A stretch of DNA of 64,000 nt from Gammaproteobacteria bacterium (GTDB lineage: Bacteria > Pseudomonadota > Gammaproteobacteria > SZUA-152): positions 27,366 to 91,365 of the forward strand of contig JAADGF010000049.1 in assembly GCA_013152545.1 (NCBI GenBank). Reading direction: 5' to 3'. The position numbers and the translations under genes were made by a program. This document shows, one piece after another, positions 28,701 to 38,300 of the stretch (position 1 is the stretch's first letter; every line of letters begins with the position of its first letter). The notes under the pieces were generated by a model. That model searched no databases, was not told where the DNA came from, and saw nothing but the letters and a program-made list of their open reading frames with translations.

Positions 28701-31700
28701 AAAACGCGGAATAGATGTAGAAGCAATACTTTACAAGTGGAACTATAAAGACAGCTCGTCAATATCACATAATCTTGATTTTGGTATAAAGTTATTACTG
28801 TTACTGACACAGTCCCTGATGTTCGCCAAGCTGCCAAAACGGGTTCGTATCTTTTATCTGTATCTCATTCAGGATTCTGTCGCGTCATGTCTTCACTCAT
28901 CAGTGGGTGCATTCTCCAGGACCCTGGCATTTGAAAATCCTAACATTAGACTGACGTCTGTTGGTTTAAGTGAACATAGCCCAGAAAAAATTGCGAATGT
29001 GGCACGTCAGGAACTGAGTTTTTACCAGAATTCACCGCTTAATGAGGTTCAGTATATTAATGGCCAGCGGAAAATCCGCGTGATTATTCGATACAAGGGC
29101 TTTTCCGGGGCGTTGGACAAGTCGCTGATTAAGCATAATGGTACTTATTTAATAGCAGGTGGCGCGGGCGGATTAGGGTATGTGTTCGCTCAACATCTGG
29201 CCAAAAATTATGCTGCCCACTTGATTCTGATCGGGCGTTCAACGATAAACGAAACTATTGAAAAAAAGCTTGATCAGCTTTGTCGGCTTGGCGGGAATGG
29301 GTATTACTATTCTGTGGATATCAATAGTGAAATTTCCGTGAACAATATTTTTCAAGAAATTCGTGAGAATGATATTCACTTAAATGGTGTGATGAATTGT
29401 GCCGGCTTAATTGAAGACTCCTACATAATAAATAAAACCAGGGAGTCATTCGACAGCGTTATTGCACCGAAAATAATGGGCACGCTTAATTTAGACAACG
29501 CAAGCAAACAGTATCCACTGGATTTTTTCATTTTATTTTCATCAATTGCTTCCATTATGCCCAATCAGGGGCAATGCGACTATGCCGCAGCAAACAGTTT
29601 CCTGGATGAGTTTGCATTCTACAGAAATCACTTGACGGAACAGGATAAACGAACGGGCAAGACAATTGCGATTAATTGGCCTCTCTGGAAGGATGGCGGA
29701 ATAGGCGTGATCAAAGCAGAAGAAGATCATTTGTGGGATGTTTTTGGAATGAAAGCGCTGGAAAGTGACAGGGGCTTATCCATTTTTGATGAGATTTTAG
29801 CCCAGGAACCGGAATTGCTTCCATCGCAATTAATAGTAATTGAAGGTGAACAATACAAAATTGAAAAACACCTTTCTGTATCAAAAAACGAGAATTTTTT
29901 TGAGAAAGATAATGTCAAGAATGAATCAACCCTAAAAGAAAGAATACGAAAAATAATTTCAAGGGAAGGCGGGGGTTCGAGAGAGATTCGTGATGTAGAA
30001 AACCTGGCAGATTACGGTATTGATTCTGTGGGGCTTTCTAAAATTGCAACATCAATTAATGACATATTTTCTTTGGGGGTAGACCCAACACTATTTTTTG
30101 ACCTGAATACAGTTGCAAAAATTTCAAATTATATTTGGGAAAATTATAGTGCATTGTTGCGTGATAATTCTGTCCAGAATCAAAAATCGTTGTTATTTAC
30201 GCCCGAGCGAGCTTTGATTGATATGGATTTTTCAGATAGTTCGCATTTGATTTTTCAAAAAACGCTATCTGATGAAGAGTTTTTTATGAAAGATCACGTT
30301 GTTGAAGGGTTGTATAACGTTCCTGGTGCTTGTTATATCGAAATGGCTTTACAGGCCGGTAGTTTGTTGGCAGATGAAAAAAAGGTATTCAGGCTATCCA
30401 ATAACTATTGGGCAAAACAGCTATCCACATCGGGAGACCCGATTCGGGCAGATTTACATTTGGTGAAAAAAGATGATTTCTATGAGTATGAAATAACACA
30501 CGTTGAAGGCCGCGAAAAAGTCATTCATGCACTCGGGCAGGTACATACGAAACTGATCGAGGATATTGATAACGAGTTGGTAGCATCAATCGATATTGAT
30601 GCAGTTAAACGTCGGTGTGCTGTGATCAGAGAATCAGAAGAAATTTATAAATTTATACACGCTGAAGGGCTGCACGTAGGCCCGAGCTTTCAGCCGATGG
30701 TTCAGATAAATTTAAGTGCAAGGGAAGCACTCTCTCATTTAAAGCTGCCAGAATTTATATCAAATACTTATGAGGACTATGTTCTCCACCCCAGCATGCT
30801 CACCGGTGTTTTGCAGACAGCATTACTCAATAATAAACCGGAAGGCATGAACAATAATCAATTTATACCGATTGCCATTGATGAGATTGTTGTCTTCAGG
30901 AAAATACCAAAAGAGTGTTATGTGTACACAGAAATCATAGATTTAACGAAGAAAAATAATGAAATAAGGAAATATAATGCCCGAATTATTACGACCGCAG
31001 GGGATGTTGTTGTCGATATCAAGGGATTATCACTGCGCAACCTGACACATTCAAATGAGCCGGTTGAAGAGCAAGACTCAATATTAGCAGAAAAAATCGA
31101 TACAGTCACTGAGTCTTCAGGGGTAACTCTGGAAGAAGTCTGTGAGTTATTAAAAGAAAACCTGTCGGATGCCATTGGAATGCCGCCTTGCGATATTGAT
31201 GCGAATGTTCCCTTGGAATCATATGGGATAAATTCTGTCATGATCGTTGATCTTAATCGGCGACTTGAGCAAGTTTTTGGGAATTTATCGAAAACGCTCT
31301 TTTTTGAATACAAAAATATTCTGGAACTTGCTGAATATTTTTTGACTCACCATCAACATACTCTGCAAAGAATAATGACTGATAAGAGGGGTACAGATTA
31401 TCCTGACGAAAAATCCGCAAAAACTGACAATATCAATGAAAGTCTTCAGGAAGATAACAGTGCTGATATCGTTGATGTTGATATTTTTGTAACCGATGAC
31501 TCTTATCCTGAGAGCAGGGTGACTGATTCCATGGAGACAAATGAAGAATCGATTGCAATTGTCGGTATGAGTGGACGATATCCAGCGGCAAGAAACCTGT
31601 CTGAGTTTTGGGAAAACTTAAAGGCTGGCAAGGATAGTATCAGTAACATACCAGCGTCGAGATTTGATCGTCAGACATTACAGAAGTTATTCCCGGATCA

Positions 31701-34700
31701 AAATTTGTTACCCGAAGAATGGGGTGGTTTTCTTGACGATATCGATAAATTTGACCCTTTGTTTTTTAATATTTCACCACGAGAAGCCGCAGTAATAGAC
31801 CCACAGGAGCGTTTGTTTCTCGAAGTCGCCTGGGAGAGTATTGAAGATGCAGGCTACAACCACAAAAATCTAAAAGGGGAGTCTGTGGGCGTTTTTGTCG
31901 GTGCGTTATGGCAGCCCTATATTACGTTGGGTGTTGAACAAACATTTAAAGGTAATTTACAAAGGCCACATGGGCTGCTTTACAGTATTGCAAACAGAGT
32001 GTCTTTTTTCTTTGACTGGTGTGGGCCGAGCCTAGCGGTCGATACTGCCTGTTCAGCTTCATTAACAGCACTTCATTTGGCCTGTGAAAGTTTGAAACGA
32101 AAAGAAAGTCACAGTGCTATCGTTGGTGGTGTCAATATATCACTTTCGTCGAGCAAGTACTTATGGCTGAGTAATAATAATTTTCTCTCCAGTGATGGGA
32201 AATGTCGGAGTTTTGGTCGTGGTGGAGATGGATACGTTCCAGGAGAAGGGGTTGGCGCTGTTTACATTAAACGCCTGAAGGATGCAATACGGGACGGTGA
32301 CCATATTTACGGCTTAATTAAAGGCACATCCATCAATCACGGTGGAAAAACCAATGGGTATACTGTTCCAAACCCAGTTAAGCAAGCCGAACTCATATTA
32401 TCTACATTGAATAAAAGTGGTATTTCACCCGAAGATATTTCCTATGTTGAGGCGCATGGAACGGGCACATCGCTGGGTGATCCCATTGAAATAACGGGGT
32501 TACAGAAGGCTTTTTCCAATTTTACGGATAAAAAGGAATTTTGTGCCATCGGGTCAGTCAAGTCCAATATTGGCCACCTGGAAGCGGCAGCCGGTATTGC
32601 GGGTTTAACAAAGTTATTGCTCCAGATGAAACACCGGACATTGGTTCCGTCAATTAATTCCGATGTGCCAAATCCTAATATTGATTTTTTATCCACGCCC
32701 TTTGTCGTGCAAAAAACATTGCAAAGCTGGTCTCCCTTTGCAAGCAAGGATAATGATGGGCATAAAAAAGAAGAACCGCTACGGGCAATGGTGAGTTCTT
32801 TTGGTGCTGGAGGAAGCAATGCACACGCAATTGTTGAGGAATATTACGATATAGCTAGTACCAATGTAAGCAATACTAATCGACAGGGCAAGGATAAACA
32901 CGGGACGGTTTCTCGCCTTTCTTCGGGAAAAAATATCATTATACCCTTATCAGCAAAAAACCTGGAGCGTTTGAAATTATGTGCCAGCAATCTGTTGGAT
33001 TACATAAATGTGAATGAAGCCGATATTCTGAATGTCGGTGACCATTACAGGGACGCCGCAATTTTTCTGGAAGATATTGCATATACCCTGCAAATTGGCC
33101 GGGAAGAAATGGATGAACGGGTTGTCTTTTTGGTGAATGATATCTCTGATTTGAAGGAAAAATTAAAGCGCTATGTCAATAGAGACAATGTTGCGACTTC
33201 CAGTATTATTCACGGAAATATAGGGTCGGACCGAAAGTTATTTGCCGTATTTTCACTGGATAATGAGCTTAATAATATTTTTACTCACTGGATTTCGTCA
33301 GGTGATGGGGTAAAAGTTGCGACGTTATGGGTAAATGGAATAACGATTGACTGGAATCATTTATATTCTTCCCGAAAACCAGAAAAAGTCAGCTTGCCGA
33401 CTTACCCTTTCCGAAAGGACAGGCATTGGATTACTGAAACGGATGTTCAATTGATTGCGGATATCGCTGTTTCTCGTCAAATCGCATTGATTCATCCACT
33501 TTTACACGAAAATACCTCAGATTTATACACGCAGCGATATAGCTCCACATTTACTGGTAAAGAAAAATATTTTGAATATATGCCTGGAAAAGAAACGGGA
33601 ATATTGTCGCGCATGACATATTTGGAAATGGCAAGTGCAGCAATTGCCCTGGCCAGTGGTGAAAAGAACAGGAAACAAAACACCATTGTGTTATCTGATG
33701 TTGAATGGATAAATAATTTCACTGTCGGCGGGCAGGATAGAGAATTACATATTGCACTGACTCTGGATGATGATCATGCTGAGGGTAGTGAGACAGCCTT
33801 TTTTGAGATCTACTCGATCAATGACGATCAAGAAGAAAATTTATTTTTTCACGCTCGTGGGTGTGCTTGTATCGATAGTAAGAATAACAGTGAACAAATA
33901 GATGTTTCTTTATTGGCCAGAAAGATGAACAGTAAAAATCTAGCCCCGAGAGAATTTGAACCAATTTTAAATTCAGTGGAAAATTTACACTATGATGGAA
34001 GTATTGAAGCAATTGACATTGGGGATAATAGCGCACTCATAAAGTTTGAATCAACCCGGCCTTCAGAAAGTGGATCGCTAGCCAATCCAACTACGTGTTT
34101 TTCTCTTCACCCTGATACCTTGAGGCGAGTATTACCTGCATTGCTGGTCATCGCTTATAACCGTAAAAAACTACCAGTTAATAGTGTTTTTCTAGATGAT
34201 TTGTCCTCCATATCATCCGGTTCTCCAATGATGCTTAAAACGCTTGATCTATATCAGGGGTTTTCAGAAAACATGTATGCATGGGTCAAAAATATCAGCC
34301 ATTCTGTGTTGCCTGCAAGTGATGTAGCCATGAGCAATACAGCTACAACTAAAAGTATTATGAATCTGGACATAGATTTCATAGACAATAATGGTTATGT
34401 GTGTGCCCGTGCAATTGGCTTGAGTTTTAATAGTGAAGACGTATTAATGGGTGCTGATATTTTACCCTCAATAAATAACACTCCAGAAAAGCCCCCGAAC
34501 GTTCCTGAAAAACCCACAACAGTTATTTTGTCAGAGTTACAGTCAGCTTGTCGGGTGAAGTCACTCAATAACGATTTAAAAAAAGACAATACACGAGAGC
34601 ATAAACGTCATGAAAGAGCGTTGCTATCCTGCGATATAAGTCAAAAGTCAGCTGTTGATATGGTTAATACATCAGGTTCGTTAAGTGAGTTATCGACACC

Positions 34701-35367
34701 AAATCATGATTTTTCAAATATGCTGAGTGAAAGCCTTGCTAATGCGCTGTATATGGAGTTGGATGATGTGGATATTGACACGCAATTTACTGAAATGGGG
34801 TTGGACTCTATTGTTGGTTTTGAGTGGATAAACGAACTCAAAGGGAAATTTTTGTTTGATATCAATGCGACCATTGTTTACGACTATCCCACTATACGAG
34901 AGTTTTCACATTATTTGGAAAGCAAAATGTCTCAACAGCGATTCGATATCGGACGGTCTAACCAAGAAAATGTGCATGGTGTTGTTTCACAAATAAGAAA
35001 ACATGAAGGGAATAAAATCACAGATACAGAAATTATAAAGTCTGCAATGCTAGAAAATTACTCAGACTCAAAGGGTGTATCCATTTTTCAAACAGGTGAG
35101 TTACAAAAGGTGCTTGCAAAGAGCTTATCGGAAGCATTGTACATGGATGAGAATGATGTCAATTCGGAGTCGTCATTCATCGATATGGGATTGGATTCAA
35201 TTGTTGGTGTTGAATGGATAAAAGCAATTAATGATCAGTTTGATACATCAATCTCGGCGACTGCCGTGTATGACTATACAAATTTGTATGATTTTGCACA
35301 TTATCTTGAAAAGATTATAAAAAATAAAACAGAAGAAAAACTGCCGCAGGTCGAGATGGCTGATTAA
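25720..35367 (+). CDS. Trans-AT polyketide synthase PKS1: KS-DH-KR-ACP-DH-ACP-KS-DH°-ACP-ACP
   Basis: 3215 residues, no AT domain. KS1 (about 12-435) has Cys180 in DTACSSF, ETHGTGT and NIGHLE. DH1 (about 610-880) has His634 (HRVKGVNIVP) and Asp793 (LDGVFQ). KR1 (about 1000-1330) has GGAGGLG at 1147, the FSS serine and Tyr1288 in DYAAAN; an E-D pair sits where B-type KRs have LDD. ACP1 Ser1436. DH2 has His1526 (HVVEGLYNVP), but Asp of DxxxQ is Thr1695 (LTGVLQ). ACP2 Ser1839 (YGINS). KS2 has Cys2111 in DTACSAS, EAHGTGT and NIGHLE. DH3 (about 2590-2870) lacks both motifs. ACP3 Ser3030 and ACP4 Ser3160 sit in GLDSIVG[FV]EW; the Trp six residues after Ser marks beta-branching ACPs. The product is extended by two KS domains, reduced once, and handed to the HCS cassette on the tandem ACPs. 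The DNA is AT-rich. Confidence 0.93.
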   Translation: MKTKNSEKKTDIAIIGMACRFPGAKNYEEYWDNLITGKNCVSEIPAERWRWEHYYGDPTSENSKTNIKYGGFIEDVSKFDPLYFNISPREASYIDPQHRIFLESVWHAIEDAGYNPRSLAGKDIGVYAGVSKNDYAELMREYQVPIISFLSTGTVHSILANRVSYLLDFQGKSEVVDTACSSFLVALDNAVNDINVGFCESAVVGGVNAILSPTMYISHSKSGMLSEDGQCRSFDAKANGYVRGEGVGVVFIKSLRQALSDNDNILGVIKGSAVKHGGRSNFLTAPKVSAQAATISAAIKASDINPKTIGYIETHGTGTPLGDPIEINALKQAYQPYLNGGEASFCGLTSTKTNIGHLESAAGVAGLIKVLLSFKYKIIPSLLHFETLNPYIKLDGSPFYIVDKNQAWNKITLAGIEHPLRAGISSFGMGGVNAHVIVEEPPCLGREKPVVAPLSTDKKYMVPLSAKTNAQLHEYATSLYRYLSDREEYCTINDVCSTLQNGREALEKRVVFLADDYRHLLDILKAFIENKQSDQVFVGDAGKENTTHSASRVIDNHNSDEIVKHWLKGDDINWKCFRQNQVGNKIQLPAYPFQKRHCWFPRLEENEKPLSNEKKGTGSVYQDFLKSDYFIRDHRVKGVNIVPGVKCLGVFQEIGEKISQESVRKLEDIYWARAIKVENDIRIDVKYTTNNIGKSYNLSLEKEGEKYCTGKIVTDSQVKPLHRIDIGKIKARCGDTLGYQALYHQFENNGLDYGDTFQTIKTCNYNKTEILCVLKRAYSGNSSNSMLEPSMLDGVFQSVVALQILNAEKKQEQHVPFYLKSIKIHRNIPDQCYAYSAISRKPSEGGRTAFNMYLCDQRGNIIVEFSEFVKRVYSPLSSSNHVFEKNVSSNYISSNSDFSRKISINNDNHIMEKTMLHYTPRWILRKSGMHNENISCLIIFDTNPSLATLLRKTGSYQTVILVKMGDQFKQTGKNTYTVNHKKGHSFKSLWDSLKKRGIDVEAILYKWNYKDSSSISHNLDFGIKLLLLLTQSLMFAKLPKRVRIFYLYLIQDSVASCLHSSVGAFSRTLAFENPNIRLTSVGLSEHSPEKIANVARQELSFYQNSPLNEVQYINGQRKIRVIIRYKGFSGALDKSLIKHNGTYLIAGGAGGLGYVFAQHLAKNYAAHLILIGRSTINETIEKKLDQLCRLGGNGYYYSVDINSEISVNNIFQEIRENDIHLNGVMNCAGLIEDSYIINKTRESFDSVIAPKIMGTLNLDNASKQYPLDFFILFSSIASIMPNQGQCDYAAANSFLDEFAFYRNHLTEQDKRTGKTIAINWPLWKDGGIGVIKAEEDHLWDVFGMKALESDRGLSIFDEILAQEPELLPSQLIVIEGEQYKIEKHLSVSKNENFFEKDNVKNESTLKERIRKIISREGGGSREIRDVENLADYGIDSVGLSKIATSINDIFSLGVDPTLFFDLNTVAKISNYIWENYSALLRDNSVQNQKSLLFTPERALIDMDFSDSSHLIFQKTLSDEEFFMKDHVVEGLYNVPGACYIEMALQAGSLLADEKKVFRLSNNYWAKQLSTSGDPIRADLHLVKKDDFYEYEITHVEGREKVIHALGQVHTKLIEDIDNELVASIDIDAVKRRCAVIRESEEIYKFIHAEGLHVGPSFQPMVQINLSAREALSHLKLPEFISNTYEDYVLHPSMLTGVLQTALLNNKPEGMNNNQFIPIAIDEIVVFRKIPKECYVYTEIIDLTKKNNEIRKYNARIITTAGDVVVDIKGLSLRNLTHSNEPVEEQDSILAEKIDTVTESSGVTLEEVCELLKENLSDAIGMPPCDIDANVPLESYGINSVMIVDLNRRLEQVFGNLSKTLFFEYKNILELAEYFLTHHQHTLQRIMTDKRGTDYPDEKSAKTDNINESLQEDNSADIVDVDIFVTDDSYPESRVTDSMETNEESIAIVGMSGRYPAARNLSEFWENLKAGKDSISNIPASRFDRQTLQKLFPDQNLLPEEWGGFLDDIDKFDPLFFNISPREAAVIDPQERLFLEVAWESIEDAGYNHKNLKGESVGVFVGALWQPYITLGVEQTFKGNLQRPHGLLYSIANRVSFFFDWCGPSLAVDTACSASLTALHLACESLKRKESHSAIVGGVNISLSSSKYLWLSNNNFLSSDGKCRSFGRGGDGYVPGEGVGAVYIKRLKDAIRDGDHIYGLIKGTSINHGGKTNGYTVPNPVKQAELILSTLNKSGISPEDISYVEAHGTGTSLGDPIEITGLQKAFSNFTDKKEFCAIGSVKSNIGHLEAAAGIAGLTKLLLQMKHRTLVPSINSDVPNPNIDFLSTPFVVQKTLQSWSPFASKDNDGHKKEEPLRAMVSSFGAGGSNAHAIVEEYYDIASTNVSNTNRQGKDKHGTVSRLSSGKNIIIPLSAKNLERLKLCASNLLDYINVNEADILNVGDHYRDAAIFLEDIAYTLQIGREEMDERVVFLVNDISDLKEKLKRYVNRDNVATSSIIHGNIGSDRKLFAVFSLDNELNNIFTHWISSGDGVKVATLWVNGITIDWNHLYSSRKPEKVSLPTYPFRKDRHWITETDVQLIADIAVSRQIALIHPLLHENTSDLYTQRYSSTFTGKEKYFEYMPGKETGILSRMTYLEMASAAIALASGEKNRKQNTIVLSDVEWINNFTVGGQDRELHIALTLDDDHAEGSETAFFEIYSINDDQEENLFFHARGCACIDSKNNSEQIDVSLLARKMNSKNLAPREFEPILNSVENLHYDGSIEAIDIGDNSALIKFESTRPSESGSLANPTTCFSLHPDTLRRVLPALLVIAYNRKKLPVNSVFLDDLSSISSGSPMMLKTLDLYQGFSENMYAWVKNISHSVLPASDVAMSNTATTKSIMNLDIDFIDNNGYVCARAIGLSFNSEDVLMGADILPSINNTPEKPPNVPEKPTTVILSELQSACRVKSLNNDLKKDNTREHKRHERALLSCDISQKSAVDMVNTSGSLSELSTPNHDFSNMLSESLANALYMELDDVDIDTQFTEMGLDSIVGFEWINELKGKFLFDINATIVYDYPTIREFSHYLESKMSQQRFDIGRSNQENVHGVVSQIRKHEGNKITDTEIIKSAMLENYSDSKGVSIFQTGELQKVLAKSLSEALYMDENDVNSESSFIDMGLDSIVGVEWIKAINDQFDTSISATAVYDYTNLYDFAHYLEKIIKNKTEEKLPQVEMAD

Positions 35368-35371
35368 ATCA

Positions 35372-38300
35372 GTGAAAAATAAAATGGAAAACAACAATAA
35401 AAATAAAAATATTTATGCGCTTGGTAGTGATCGCCCGGTAATGAAAAATAAAAAATACAGGCGGTTATCTAAAAAACGTCAGGTGATTGAGTTTGTGGAT
35501 AATGTGTCATCATCTTGCCGCGATCTTTATTTTTACAGTGATGAATATGTGGGTGACTTTAGCAGCAGTGGCGAGGTTTCTATAAAATATAGAATAAGTG
35601 CAAAAGATAATATTTGTTTGCACAATCACAAGGTGTTCGGGCAGCCTGTTTTCCCTACTGACGCCTATTTGGAAATGCTCGTTGTGGCGTGCAGAGCCTA
35701 TTTCAATATTACGAAAATAGTGTTCAATAATATCATTATTGTGAATCCACTTGTTGGCAGTGCTACATCAACTAATTATGTGACGGTTGTTTTTAAAAAG
35801 AACGGCGATAATCTTCGGTTTATTGTGCGGTCTAATGAAAAAACTGAAGCGGGTGATACCAGGGATAAAATTCATATCAGGGGAACGCTTTGCCGAGCTG
35901 GTGCGAATGAGCATAATGTTGGAATATTTTCTCCTGATCTATCGGTAACAGACACCTCGCAATGTTTGATTGATAAATATTATTCAGGTACTTCAAGTAT
36001 TGCCCTAGGTGAATTTTATCGTGCTTTGAAAAATCTCACGTTTGATCAAAAGCATTCGATAGGGAAAATAGAGATCAATGAAGTAGATAATCGATTTTTA
36101 TTAAATCCCGCAGTTGTCAGCGCAGCATTGGCGAGTGCAATGAGCTATGGCCCTTATCGATTAAGCGATACTTATAACATCGGTAATGATCTTTTTCTTC
36201 CCCATAAAATTGCAGGGCTGTTTATTTCTGGAGCAATAACAGGAACGTATTTTACGTCACTGGCAGTGATTAAAAATCTAAACAAACATTGGATCGAGCT
36301 GTCTCTGGAAATAATGGATGAAAATAATAAAGCGGTTTTAGTGATTGAAACATTAAGATTACAACGGATTAAACCTGACAGCTATCATGCTTTGAAAGTA
36401 GACTCTGTTTCAGAAAAAAAATCATTATCGACGGCTCCGTCTGAAATGACTGAAACTGACATTGCAGGTAAAAATAATTACTGTGAGGATATTGCCGTTG
36501 TTGGAATGTCCTGTCGTTTACCAATGAGTAAAAATGTTGAAGAGTTCTGGAACGTATTAAAAAATGGCAGCGACTGTATCACTGAAATACCCGAGGGAAG
36601 GTGGCAGGAGTTTGACCAATGGTATGACCCCGATGCGAGTAATCAACATACGTCGTACTCAAAGTGGGGTGGTTTTATTGATGATGTTGATAAATTTGAC
36701 CCATTATTTTTTAATATATCCCCTTCTGAAGCGGAGCTGATGGATCCCCAGCAGAGAATATTTCTGGAGGAGGCATGGCGAACGATCGAAAGTGCCGGAT
36801 ATTCTTCAGATACAGTGAATAGCAAAAAGTGCGGTGTATTTGTCGGTTGCACAACAGGGGACTATGGCCGATTACTTGCGATGAGCGGGGAAGATACAAA
36901 TGGCCAAACTTTCATGGGGACTTCAAGTGCAATATTGGCTGCACGAATATCCTATTTTCTCAATCTAAAAGGCCCTTCGCTCTCAATTGATACCGCCTGC
37001 TCATCATCATTGACGGCAATACACCTTGCTTGCATGAGTATACGTGCTGGAGAGAGTGACCTAGCACTTGCAGGTGGCATAAGTGTTTTTTCAACACCGA
37101 TTTCACATATATTAACGTCGAGAGTACGCATGCAGTCGGTAGATGGCCGGTGTTTTACCTTTGACAAGTCTGCAAATGGCACCGTTTTTTCTGAGGGTTG
37201 TGGCGTCGTCATGCTAAAGCCTCTGGCACAGGCAGAAAAAGATAGGGACAACATTATTGGTGTCATTAAAGGTTCAGGTGTGAATCAGGATGGTAAAACG
37301 AACGGCATTACCGCGCCAAGCGCCAGATCACAAGAAAGTTTGCTGCGCAGCATTTATAAAAAACACAAAATTAATCCTGCTGATATTACGTATGTTGAGG
37401 CTCATGGAACAGCAACTTCGCTTGGCGACCCGATTGAAATTCAGGCGTTAACAAATGCTTTTCATTCTACCAATAACCGGAAACAATATTGTGCAATTGG
37501 CTCAGTAAAGTCGAATATCGGGCACAGCAGCTACGCAGCAGGTGTGGCTGGTTTGATAAAAGCATTGTTATGTTTGAAATACAAAAGGTATGTACCAAGC
37601 ATACACTTTAAAGAAGCAAATAATATTATTGATTTTGAGAGTTCTCCATTTTTTGTCAGTACAACTTACAAGTACTGGCCAAAACCGGAAGCTGGAAAAC
37701 GTATAGCGGCTGTAAGTTCTTTTGGGTTCAGTGGCGCAAATGCTCACCTGGTTTTGGAAGAATATCAAACACAATATAGTTTCCCTGACAATGACAATAA
37801 CGAGTCAAATAATGTTGACCAGGATAACATTCCTGTCATTGTTCCACTTTCGGCAAAAAACAGGGAACGGTTAATTGATGTCGCGGCCAATTTATCGAAT
37901 TATCTCAAGGTCTGTATGCAGGGTGATGTTTCAGGTATACCAAAGTTGCCAGAGATAGCTTATACCCTGCAAATGGGAAGAAACAGTATGGATGCGCGTA
38001 TTGCTTTTGTGGTTCATACTATTTCGGATTTATTGGATAAGTTGGATAAATATGCGGAACAACATACCAATATTAGTGAATGCTATCAGGGAAATGCAAA
38101 GGCTAACAAAAAAACGCTACCTTTTATTACGGACGATGCGAGTGCTGGAAAGCGAGTCAGGTTCTGGATGCAGGCGGGAATGACGGAAAAATACCTGGAT
38201 CGATGGGCCAATGGTATGTCTGTTGATTGGGATATGCTTTATAAAGGTGAACGACCAAACAAGGTTGTATTACCAAGCTATCCTTTCGCTAAAGACCGAT

